Part shown: in pieces, positions 1-5,913 of the stretch
Numbering within the stretch: the first letter of the stretch is position 1
How the letters are laid out: each line of letters starts with the position of its first letter
Source of the DNA: an uncultured Prevotellaceae bacterium
GTDB lineage: Bacteria > Bacteroidota > Bacteroidia > Bacteroidales > Muribaculaceae
Assembly (NCBI GenBank): GCA_937904375.1
Contig: CALDIG010000320.1
Location: forward strand, 1 to 32,192
Direction: 5' to 3'
DNA length: 32,192 bases
Notes under the pieces: generated by a model
Told to the model about the DNA's origin: nothing
Seen by the model: the letters and a program-made list of their open reading frames with translations, nothing else
The model's database searches: none
Translations under genes and position numbers: made by a program

Positions 1-51
1 TACGCCCCGAGTGGACTTTCACCACAGATGTATAACATGCCCGTCGTACAC
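1..51 (-). other. Putative 5' end of a group IIC intron (partial)
   Basis: Read on the minus strand from position 51, the sequence starts GTGTACGACGGGCATG and after a short spacer has GGTGAAAGTCCACTC. Group IIC introns such as the Oceanobacillus iheyensis one start GUGUGCCCGGCAUG and continue with a GGGUGAGAGUCCC segment, so order, spacing and motifs agree. It begins two to three T residues after the stem of the adjacent hairpin (54-108), the known insertion preference of class C introns. Only about 51 nt lie in the window, so domain V and any reverse transcriptase would be to the left. The call rests on remembered consensus, not on a search. Confidence 0.5.
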
Positions 52-53
52 AA

Positions 54-108
54 AAGCGGTTGATTTACACAACAAAGGTAAACCAACCGCTTCGACCTTT
101 AAAAGACG
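54..108 (-). repeat. R1 hairpin repeat, copy a
   Basis: Inverted repeat with 14-bp arms at 55-68 and 78-91 and a 9-nt loop. The single A/C mismatch on the plus strand becomes a G-U pair in minus-strand RNA. It is followed on the plus strand by the shared tail AAAAGACG. It starts 12 nt after the stop codon of the antitoxin gene. Copies b (2083-2135) and c (3425-3476) lie at the 3' ends of other minus-strand gene groups. The loop contains TACCTTTG, which also fits a -7 promoter box. Could be an attC-like site, a terminator or a promoter-bearing repeat. Confidence 0.75.
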
Positions 109-119
109 AGAGTGTGTTT

Positions 120-401
120 TTACGCAATTGCGACTTCGTGACACACCTGTAAAATTGGAGCCTGCAACGCTTCTTCTATTGCCACAACAGTATCAATAGT
201 GAAATTGTGTGTGCCACGCATCCATTTGCTTATCTCTGCCTCGCTCTTGCCAAGCATGAGCGCTAGGTCTTTTTGCCGCAGGTTTCGCACCACAAGTATC
301 TCGTGGATGCGGTCAACAATCTGAAATGAGAGTGCAACGCGTTCTTTCACTTCGGGGTTGACGTGTCGGCGGCGTTCCTCAATTACTTTACTCCGTTTCA
401 T
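120..401 (-). CDS. XRE/HigA-like antitoxin, helix-turn-helix
   Basis: A 93-residue protein with a Cro/C1-type helix-turn-helix at about residues 37-80, with RQKDLALMLGKSEAEISKWM as the recognition core. Its start overlaps the end of the upstream toxin-like gene by 14 nt, the toxin-first order typical of HigBA-type modules. Antitoxins of this family bind the toxin and autorepress the shared promoter. The hairpin repeat R1a follows 12 nt after the stop. The fold call is solid; the exact toxin-antitoxin family is inferred from the neighbour. Confidence 0.8.
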   Translation of the reverse strand: MKRSKVIEERRRHVNPEVKERVALSFQIVDRIHEILVVRNLRQKDLALMLGKSEAEISKWMRGTHNFTIDTVVAIEEALQAPILQVCHEVAIA

Positions 402-831
402 CTCTGCTAAAGTTTAAATTCCCAACAATTTCTTTATCCACTAAAACTATTGTACCGTCTTTAATCCTCGATGAAATAAAGCGGCTAGTATCAATCAATA
501 GTTTGACATAGGGAGCGAGTTGTTCGCTTTCTTCCCAGGTAGGGGCATCTTTCACACCACCATTACCAAACACCAAAATCTTGTCGGACAATCGTAAGCA
601 ATACAATCTCACTTTATTGCCAACGTCAATCGGTATTACGCCAACGCCGTCACCATAATGGCCTTCGGGACGAAAATACCGCTCCAACGCACCTCGCTCG
701 GCAATGTTGTCGAGCCAAGATATGACTACATCAATATCTTCGTCATATTCACTTCCAACAGGGAATTCCTCGAAAAAACGCTCTAATTCAGAAAGTTCCT
801 CGCCCTCCAAATGAATGCTGTAGAAATTCAC
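388..831 (-). CDS. RelE/HigB-like toxin of a toxin-antitoxin pair (putative)
   Basis: A 147-residue soluble protein. The middle part, about residues 50-95, has the pattern of RelE/HigB-like toxins: an arginine-containing segment (ALERYFRPEGHY), then VRLYCLRLSDKILVFGNGG, where strands alternate with a basic residue. It is longer at both ends than classic HigB (about 90-110 residues). It overlaps the following XRE antitoxin by 14 nt, and both are probably transcribed from the promoter at 901-932. The function, mRNA cleavage at the ribosome, is inferred from family resemblance and gene order; no catalytic residue can be assigned with certainty. Confidence 0.65.
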   Translation of the reverse strand: MNFYSIHLEGEELSELERFFEEFPVGSEYDEDIDVVISWLDNIAERGALERYFRPEGHYGDGVGVIPIDVGNKVRLYCLRLSDKILVFGNGGVKDAPTWEESEQLAPYVKLLIDTSRFISSRIKDGTIVLVDKEIVGNLNFSRDETE

Positions 832-900
832 ATTAGATATTCTTCAACTAAATCTATGTAATAATGCTGTCTCATTCTTAACTTATAAGTTATCTCGGTG

Positions 901-932
901 CAAAGATAAGTCATAGAATTAAATACACCAAA
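901..932 (-). promoter_or_regulatory. Promoter of the toxin-antitoxin pair
   Basis: On the minus strand, -33 TTTG (929-932), a 20-bp spacer and -7 TATCTTTG (901-908). This matches the Bacteroidetes primary sigma factor pattern. It lies about 70 bp upstream of the toxin start. Confidence 0.6.
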
Positions 933-991
933 TAAATTAACTTAAAAATTAAGTTTTGCAGAAATATTCTTCACTTTCGTTGTTTTTTGGA

Positions 992-1033
992 GATTTATTA
1001 TTCATCAGCCGTTGGTAACTGTCCTGCGCTTGC
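992..1033 (-). repeat. R2 repeat, copy a
   Basis: A 42-bp copy of the repeat also seen at 3376-3417 and 5491-5532; shared blocks include TATTCATCA and GGTAA. It lies upstream of a minus-strand gene unit in each case, here 84 bp above the -7 box. Read on the minus strand it can be translated as a tail (GIKQAQDSYQRLMNNKS), so it may be the 3' end of a lost coding sequence. Confidence 0.65.
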
Positions 1034-1064
1034 TTGATGCCTAAAAGAAGTAAGGAGCTATTCT

Positions 1065-1184
1065 ATGGCTTTTTGGAAACGGCAAAGTAATAAGAAGCAA
1101 ACACTTTCCTCTGAAGAAAAACATTTCTCATCTCGACAGGCTCATATATTGATATTTTTGTCTATTTTTGCATCTTTAAATTGA
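1065..1184 (+). CDS. Small 39-residue ORF overlapping the next gene
   Basis: ATG at 1065 is preceded by AAGGAG at 1052-1057, a good Shine-Dalgarno match, unusual for Bacteroidetes. The ORF encodes a basic N-terminus (MAFWKRQSNKKQ) and a hydrophobic tail (HILIFLSIFASLN). Its stop overlaps the proposed TTG start of the membrane-protein gene as TTGA, so the two may be translationally coupled, or may be one reading frame broken by a frameshift. There is no homologue I recognise. Coding status is uncertain. Confidence 0.35.
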   Translation: MAFWKRQSNKKQTLSSEEKHFSSRQAHILIFLSIFASLN

Positions 1185-1942
1185 TTGCTTTGCTTGACAA
1201 GATAAAAAAACTGATTGATTATTGTTTGGATAAGTACGCGTGGTTGCTGTCGCTCGTGCTTAGAATCAATGTAGTGCGTCTCAACAAAGAAAGATACACG
1301 CGCAAGGTGGTGCATCGCTTCTGTCGTGACAACGAGGAAGAGATGTTCCGCAAGGCTCAGGAGACGTCATTGTCAAGCGTTCTCACCGACAAGCAGCAGA
1401 AGAGACAGTATAAGTCGATAAAATGGGCTTTTGGCTCGATGGTGTTTCTGATGTCGTTCATCACCTGTTTTCCCGAGAGCATCATGGGGATTGTGATTGG
1501 CTGCGTCATTGACATCGCATTCTTTCAAGCGTGTCTCTACATGGCTATGCAGCGCATCCTCCTGCTATATGGCACGCCTGACGACGAACACTCCGATGAG
1601 ACCAAGACTGCGCAGAAGGTCGTGGCAATAGAGAGTTCAGGTCTAATGCTTGGCAAGTACCCACTGTTACAGAAGATGAAGAGCGCTGTGGGATGGCTGA
1701 TGCGGCAGCTGGTGAAACGCATTGGCCCCAAGTATATGGCAAAGGCGTCAAGAACCGTCTTTATCGTGTTACGCCGCCAGGCAATCAAATGGTTCTCGAT
1801 TGTCATCGCCAAGGAGGAGGTTGACATGCTCTTCAGCCTTATTGTTCCAGTGACCTGCGCCTTGATAGCCGGAATCGTGTCGGTGATTATTTTCATTCCC
1901 ATGTGCAGCAAACTGAGAAAACACCTCATGAAGCAAACCTAG
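1181..1942 (+). CDS. Unknown membrane protein
   Basis: A 253-residue frame whose earliest start is TTG at 1181; no ATG occurs before about 1342. A TATTTTTG -7-like box just upstream (about 1163-1170) leaves almost no leader. Hydrophobic segments lie at about residues 87-105 and 108-128 (two adjacent), and 225-245. The ends are rich in Lys and Arg. The hydrophobic pair followed by an ILLLYG segment is faintly reminiscent of EcsC-type proteins, but I cannot assign it. It is the only plus-strand gene in the cassette-like region and lies between repeat R2a and R1b. The base composition of the frame and its length support coding. Confidence 0.6.
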   Translation: MIALLDKIKKLIDYCLDKYAWLLSLVLRINVVRLNKERYTRKVVHRFCRDNEEEMFRKAQETSLSSVLTDKQQKRQYKSIKWAFGSMVFLMSFITCFPESIMGIVIGCVIDIAFFQACLYMAMQRILLLYGTPDDEHSDETKTAQKVVAIESSGLMLGKYPLLQKMKSAVGWLMRQLVKRIGPKYMAKASRTVFIVLRRQAIKWFSIVIAKEEVDMLFSLIVPVTCALIAGIVSVIIFIPMCSKLRKHLMKQT

Positions 1943-1978
1943 AACCGCAGGCTCATGATAAACAATTCTAAAAAAACA

Positions 1979-2077
1979 CTATGCCTCGGCAAACACTCGG
2001 TTTTCTGAGACGTACTCGATTGACGAACCTTTCTTCAAGGCAGCTTCCTTGCCGTCAATAGTAAGTGAAATAGCCAT
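1979..2077 (-). pseudogene. Short ORF, probable N-terminal gene fragment
   Basis: On the minus strand an ATG at 2077 opens a 32-codon frame starting MAISLTIDGKEAALKKGSS and ending in TAG at 1979-1981. It begins 6 nt after hairpin repeat R1b, whose loop has a TACCTTTG box. The sequence looks like the start of a longer beta-rich protein of the kind seen in Bacteroidales prophage-like regions, but that is memory, not a search. It could be a truncated gene carried next to the repeat, or a tiny real protein. Confidence 0.4.
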
Positions 2078-2082
2078 AAGTT

Positions 2083-2135
2083 AAGCGGTTGATTTACTGC
2101 AAAGGTAAACCAACCGCTTTGGCTCTTAAAAGACG
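2083..2135 (-). repeat. R1 hairpin repeat, copy b
   Basis: Arms at 2084-2097 and 2105-2118 identical to those of copy a; the loop is 7 nt instead of 9. It lies 5 nt after the kinase stop codon. The flanking GCTTAAC on the minus strand fits the RYYYAAC integron core pattern, but a matching GTTRRRY partner is not evident. Confidence 0.75.
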
Positions 2136-2139
2136 TTAT

Positions 2140-2658
2140 TTATATTAGGGACTCTATTGTAGCATTGAAATCATCATCTATCAATGTTACTTGCTCTCCG
2201 TTTTGGGAAAATCCATTTATATAGTAATGATTGTCGGCCTTAAGTGATTCGGAAACACAGTCGGTGTCATTTAGCCTTGTTTCGACGTCGGAGGCATGTG
2301 CCTTAATCATATCAAAATGTGCATTAATATAAGCATCCGTCATGGCAAGGCAGACAAACCGTATTGACTGCAAATAATCCTGACTAAATTCCTTTCGCCA
2401 GTCAAAGGGAATATAGCAACCTTCAACGATGAGATTCTGCTTATTTTCAATAGCAGTCTTAATCATATCTCGAACAATTGGCCAAAGATAATCAGTGAGT
2501 GCAGCATCGTCTTCTGGGGTAAGGTTGGTATTGCCGCTGCGTATCATTCCCATTTTAAGGTGGTCAATGGAGAGATACGGATAACTATATTTCTCGAGAA
2601 TCCGTTGCGCCAAGAGAGTTTTCCCGGTATGTGAAGCCCCAGTAATCAGTATAATCAT
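2140..2658 (-). CDS. P-loop kinase-like NTPase (AAA_33 type)
   Basis: A 172-residue protein with a Walker A motif GASHTGKT at residues 7-14, directly at the N-terminus as in small nucleotide or antibiotic kinases. Acidic residues in LSID (about 30-33) and LIVEGCYIP (about 96-104) fit the substrate lid and Walker B regions of AAA_33/zeta-toxin-like kinases. Its ATG overlaps the end of the acetyltransferase gene by 4 nt (ATGA), so the two are cotranscribed and probably coupled. The substrate is unknown. With an acetyltransferase partner, modification of a drug or metabolite is possible but unproven. Hairpin R1b follows 5 nt after the stop. Confidence 0.7.
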   Translation of the reverse strand: MIILITGASHTGKTLLAQRILEKYSYPYLSIDHLKMGMIRSGNTNLTPEDDAALTDYLWPIVRDMIKTAIENKQNLIVEGCYIPFDWRKEFSQDYLQSIRFVCLAMTDAYINAHFDMIKAHASDVETRLNDTDCVSESLKADNHYYINGFSQNGEQVTLIDDDFNATIESLI

Positions 2659-3311
2659 AGTCTCGCTTGTATCTCTTTTTTCACTTTTTCTAAATCAGCA
2701 CATGAGAGGATCGGCATGAGGCTTTCCACCTCTTCGATGCTTTTATCCCACCACTTGAATTTGAGCAACAATTCAATTAATTCATCATCGAATCGCATCT
2801 TGACGACCCTACAAGGATTGCCCACTGCAATGGAATATGGGGGAATATCTGATGCGACAACTGAGTTGGCTCCAATAATGGCTCCATCGCCAATGCTAAC
2901 GCCTGGCATGACGGTCACATTTTGCCCAATCCACACATCATTGCCTACAACTGTATCACCCTTATATGGTAATTCGTTTTTCACAGGAGCCATTGCGCTT
3001 CCCCAATCTCCGCCTATCACGTAAAAGGGATAAGTCGTAACACAAGACATTCTGTGATTTGCCCCATTCATAACGAACTCAATCCCCTTGGCAATAGCAC
3101 AGAACTTGCCTATAATCAACTTGTCACCGATAAAGTCGTAGAAATGTGTCACATGTTTTTCAAATTGATCTGCACCATCCACATCATCGTAATAGGTGTA
3201 GTCACCGATGATAATGCGGGGGTTCTTCACCACGTTCTTGATGAAGCAAAGGCTTGGAATCTTTGGATTCGGAAAAGCCTCGTTGGGATTCGGTCTGTTA
3301 GAAATCATCAT
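2655..3311 (-). CDS. Vat/CatB-type xenobiotic O-acetyltransferase
   Basis: A 218-residue left-handed beta-helix acetyltransferase. Motifs follow the Vat streptogramin A acetyltransferases closely: GDYTYYD (36-42), KLIIGKFCAIA, MNGANHRM with the expected catalytic His86, KGDTVVGNDVWIG, VMPGVSIGDGAIIGANSVV, and NPCRVVKMRF near the end. The length agrees with VatD (about 209 residues). The family moves acetyl from acetyl-CoA to a hydroxyl of the drug; the substrate here is inferred, and CatB-like or sugar acetyltransferases remain possible. First gene of a two-gene unit with the P-loop kinase, driven by the promoter at 3335-3342 inside repeat R2b. Confidence 0.85.
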   Translation of the reverse strand: MMISNRPNPNEAFPNPKIPSLCFIKNVVKNPRIIIGDYTYYDDVDGADQFEKHVTHFYDFIGDKLIIGKFCAIAKGIEFVMNGANHRMSCVTTYPFYVIGGDWGSAMAPVKNELPYKGDTVVGNDVWIGQNVTVMPGVSIGDGAIIGANSVVASDIPPYSIAVGNPCRVVKMRFDDELIELLLKFKWWDKSIEEVESLMPILSCADLEKVKKEIQARL

Positions 3312-3331
3312 AACAAAAAGTCGCTAACAAT

Positions 3332-3417
3332 GTGCAAAGGTAGTATTTTATTTCTACTTGCGTTTATTTTAGTGGGATTTATTATTCATCAATCACTGGT
3401 AATCATCCTGCGCTTGC
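3332..3417 (-). repeat. R2 repeat, copy b, with embedded promoter
   Basis: An 86-bp module whose plus-strand left end GTGCAAAGGTA gives a minus-strand -7 box TACCTTTG (3335-3342) about 25 bp above the acetyltransferase start. The conserved 42-bp block is 3376-3417. Copy c has the same box-to-block distance, 34 nt. A clear -33 TTTG is missing. It lies 7 bp from hairpin R1c, so one gene unit ends and the next begins there. Confidence 0.7.
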
Positions 3418-3424
3418 ATAAGTT

Positions 3425-3476
3425 AAGCAGTTGAGAAACACGAAGGTAACTCAACCGCTGATTGTCTGAAAAGACG
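3425..3476 (-). repeat. R1 hairpin repeat, copy c
   Basis: A diverged copy: arms AGCAGTTGAG (3426-3435) and CTCAACCGCT (3450-3459). Compared with copies a and b, both sides of the stem changed together (TTGAT/ACCAA versus TTGAG/CTCAA), so pairing has been kept. Ends in the shared AAAAGACG. It starts 9 nt after the exchanger stop codon. Confidence 0.7.
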
Positions 3477-3484
3477 TTGCCATT

Positions 3485-4450
3485 TTATGCCTCTAATATT
3501 GATAGAATGTAATAGATAATAGCACACATAGTAAGAACAATGCCTTCCATTTTGGTGATCTTGTGATACTTGCGCCCAAACCGACAGAAAACCCATATAA
3601 GCGCCGCACCTACAACGAGTGTTAGGAAGTCGATTATCCCGATGTTTCCCCGATGCAACGGGGAAATCGTTGCCGATGTTCCCAAAATGAAAAAGATATT
3701 GAAGATATTGCTCCCGACAACATTGCCAAGCGCCATGTCGGTGTCCCCTTTTCGGGCAGCCATGACAGATGTCATCAGTTCAGGTAAACTGGTGCCGGCC
3801 GCTACTATGGTCAGCGCAATGATACTTTCACTTACGCCCATGGAAGCAGCGATGCCCGACGCACCATTCACCAGCCATTCGCCGCCAACTATAAGACCTG
3901 CCAGACCGATGAGGAAAAGCAGTACCGATTTCCCGAGATTGACAGCGATTGACTGCTTTTCATCGGATGCGTCATAGCTTGAGTTGATGCCGATTGTGAT
4001 AGAATAGGACAAAAAAACAGCCATAAAGCAGAGCAGCACGATGCCATCACTTCGGCTGATAACGTCCTCGCTTGCGTCGAGTAACGTATCGTTGGCCATC
4101 ACAAAGAGCACAATCGAAGCCAGTAAGCATAAAGGCACATCGTAGCGGATATTGCCTTTGGAGCAAGCCACGGGACAAATGATTGCCGTGACACCAACGA
4201 TAGCCAACGAGTTGAAAATATTGCTTCCGACGACATTGCCGATGGCAAGGTCGGTTTGCCCTTTAAACGCAGAAATCACGCTGACTACAAATTCGGGAGT
4301 TGATGTACCGAAAGCAACAATCGTCAAGCCTATGACCAGGCTTGAGACATTAAAACGCCGGGCGATACTTGATGCACTATCAGTGAGCCAGTCAGCTCCC
4401 TTGATGATGAGCAATAGCCCGACAACGAACTTTGATATAAGAAGTATCAT
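3485..4450 (-). CDS. CaCA-family Na+/Ca2+ exchanger (YrbG-like)
   Basis: A 321-residue inner-membrane protein with about ten hydrophobic segments. It has the two inverted alpha repeats of the CaCA superfamily: AFGTSTPEF...GNVVGSNIFN in the first half and AAGTSLPEL...GNVVGSNIFN in the second. The acidic residues of these repeats bind the cation. Full length for bacterial YrbG-type proteins (about 320). Acts as a cation antiporter in calcium or sodium balance; the exact ions are not readable. It is the last gene of a minus-strand unit below the small genes at 4512-4913 and 5007-5417, and hairpin R1c follows. Confidence 0.9.
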   Translation of the reverse strand: MILLISKFVVGLLLIIKGADWLTDSASSIARRFNVSSLVIGLTIVAFGTSTPEFVVSVISAFKGQTDLAIGNVVGSNIFNSLAIVGVTAIICPVACSKGNIRYDVPLCLLASIVLFVMANDTLLDASEDVISRSDGIVLLCFMAVFLSYSITIGINSSYDASDEKQSIAVNLGKSVLLFLIGLAGLIVGGEWLVNGASGIAASMGVSESIIALTIVAAGTSLPELMTSVMAARKGDTDMALGNVVGSNIFNIFFILGTSATISPLHRGNIGIIDFLTLVVGAALIWVFCRFGRKYHKITKMEGIVLTMCAIIYYILSILEA

Positions 4451-4511
4451 CTTCTATTTTGAAACAGAGGGTGTCAACTTGTGAGATGACACCCTCCCTT
4501 CATTTGTCGGT

Positions 4512-4913
4512 TTACAACTTGATGGCAGTTAGAATCTGCTGTGCATCTTCACCTTCCGCTACGACAAGGCCAGTGGAGGGCTTATATAAGTAATCCACAA
4601 ACTGTTCCATCTGCATAGCGAGGAATTGGAAGTCCTCTGTGAAACAGATGTTTAGTTGCATATTACCGATACCGATAGCGGCGGGCAGGCCTTTGCCCTT
4701 GAGTCCTTTTTTCAAGCCTTCAATCCCGAGATTGAGCATGTGTTTAATTGCATCGCCATCACCGGGGTTGTAGTTTTTTTGAACTACTTTGATTTTGCCA
4801 CCGGTCGGATTATATATGTAGTTAGTTATCAGTCCGAAGAAAGATTTTCGGACAGAAATATGCGGATTGGCGAGAAGTTCCTCTGCCATTCCAAGTCTTT
4901 TAATATTAGCCAT
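4512..4913 (-). CDS. Unknown 133-residue protein
   Basis: The frame is open further upstream, but the ATG at 4913 is the likely start, giving MANIKRLGMAEELL; the upstream codons look non-coding. The protein is soluble, with a glycine- and lysine-rich centre (GLKKGLKGKGLPAAIGIG) and no signal peptide. I recognise no family. It sits 61 bp upstream of the exchanger and 93 bp downstream of the secreted small protein, on the same strand. Both could be part of one transcript from the promoter at 5450-5457. Confidence 0.7.
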   Translation of the reverse strand: MANIKRLGMAEELLANPHISVRKSFFGLITNYIYNPTGGKIKVVQKNYNPGDGDAIKHMLNLGIEGLKKGLKGKGLPAAIGIGNMQLNICFTEDFQFLAMQMEQFVDYLYKPSTGLVVAEGEDAQQILTAIKL

Positions 4914-5006
4914 AGTTTTAAATTGTTGATTTTTAGATGTGAAAAGACTTATCGCCTCACAAAAACGAAAGGCGATATTGTACAATCGTGAAACAAAAAA
5001 CAATAG

Positions 5007-5417
5007 CTAACGGATGATGCGCCGCAATGCAATGACGTAGTAATCGCATGGGCACGAGAAACGGAAAGGTGCAGATCCAATGCGAAGTGCATCTTTCCAT
5101 CTTTTTGACGTGAGAAGGTTATTATATATGTTGATGAAAGACCCACCACCGTATCTCCATTTTGTCGTTCCATTAGAACTCGTTGTTCTGAAAGTTCGTG
5201 TGGTGATGGTTCTAACATTGTTCCTTTGATTATTTATAATCCCGAACGGAGATTCGGCTGTCTTGAAAGAACCTAAATCACTCGGCTGATTTTGCTTTTT
5301 CTCTGCTGATACTATTTTGCCAACAGATTCAGTATGTTGCTCCAATACGACAGCTTGCAGAGAACTGAGAAAGTTCCCAACAATCAGTAAAAGAAATATC
5401 TGGAACAACCTAAGCAT
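5007..5417 (-). CDS. Small secreted protein, unknown
   Basis: A 136-residue frame with a clear signal peptide (MLRLFQIFLLLIVGNFLSS, then LQA). The mature part is polar, then basic, with a Gly-rich stretch (WRYGGGSFINIYNN) and a terminal CPCDYYVIALRRIIR. No known domain. A TACCTTTG box (5450-5457) lies 33 bp upstream, in repeat R2c. It competes with an overlapping frame at 4949-5218; the signal peptide and promoter favour this one. Confidence 0.5.
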   Translation of the reverse strand: MLRLFQIFLLLIVGNFLSSLQAVVLEQHTESVGKIVSAEKKQNQPSDLGSFKTAESPFGIINNQRNNVRTITTRTFRTTSSNGTTKWRYGGGSFINIYNNLLTSKRWKDALRIGSAPFRFSCPCDYYVIALRRIIR

Positions 5418-5446
5418 AGGTGTCTGTTATATTATTGTGAATGAAT

Positions 5447-5532
5447 GTGCAAAGGTAATGATTTTTTCGTTACATGCGTTTAGATTTGGCGATTTGATAT
5501 TCATCAATCGTTGGTAACTATCTGTGCCTGTT
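5447..5532 (-). repeat. R2 repeat, copy c, with embedded promoter
   Basis: An 86-bp module matching 3332-3417 in length and layout: -7 box TACCTTTG on the minus strand at 5450-5457 and the conserved 42-bp block at 5491-5532. The sequence identity is highest at the box, in TGCGTTTA, and in TATTCATCAATC. Confidence 0.65.
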
Positions 5533-5557
5533 TGATACCGAGATCACCAGTGAGGGT

Positions 5558-5687
5558 GTTGCAAAACTAAAAGACAACTGATTATTAGATAAAATGCTCA
5601 CGCTCGCAAGGCTTTGAGCAAGTTCAAGCTTTGGCTCGCTTAATTGCATTATTCAGTTGTTTATAATGAGACAGGGAGTTTTGCGAC
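5558..5687. repeat. Nested palindromic element
   Basis: Outer arms GTTGCAAAACT (5558-5568) and AGTTTTGCGAC (5677-5687); inner arms ACAACTGA (5574-5581) and TCAGTTGT (5653-5660). The centre, 5589-5650, is a copy of a 62-bp repeat also present at 26995-27056. The outer GTTGCAAAAC motif recurs in hairpins at 13254-13296 and 16256-16293. Could be a small non-autonomous element or a composite terminator. Confidence 0.55.
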
Positions 5688-5689
5688 AG

Positions 5690-5839
5690 CTACACCAACG
5701 GCTCATCCAGGCGCTCGTTCTCTTCGAGGTCGGTATGTGCCAGCTGCTTCTCATAGAACTCCTGCGCAATCTGGCTCATCTTCTCGGTGTATTCCTCATT
5801 GTCGATGACACCAGTGGCGTAGGATATTCGAGTCTGCAG
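5690..5839 (-). pseudogene. 3' remnant of an unknown gene
   Basis: On the minus strand an open frame ends in TAG at 5690-5692 and reads ATGVIDNEEYTEKMSQIAQ, then an acidic tail (LEENERLDEPLV). It has protein-like composition but no start codon: a TGA lies at 5840-5842, and plausible coding continues in another frame upstream (STVQWATRDC). This looks like the frameshifted end of a degraded gene. Family not recognised. Confidence 0.4.
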
Positions 5840-5913
5840 TCACGCGTTGCCCATTGCACGGTGCTTTGAGGGATGCGACCTGTCGCAAGTGAGGGGGAAT
5901 GTGGGAGCTTCTT

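Noticed and set aside
54..3476. Calling the R1 hairpins canonical integron attC sites
   Set aside because: Only one end shows RYYYAAC/GTTRRRY (GCTTAAC); the paired core is missing and no integrase is in the window. Kept as attC-like only.
4949..5218. Minus-strand 89-codon frame
   Set aside because: Overlaps the 5007-5417 frame, which has a signal peptide and a promoter.
5657..5869. Plus-strand 70-codon frame
   Set aside because: Lies over a palindrome and an antisense remnant with better protein-like sequence; no promoter.
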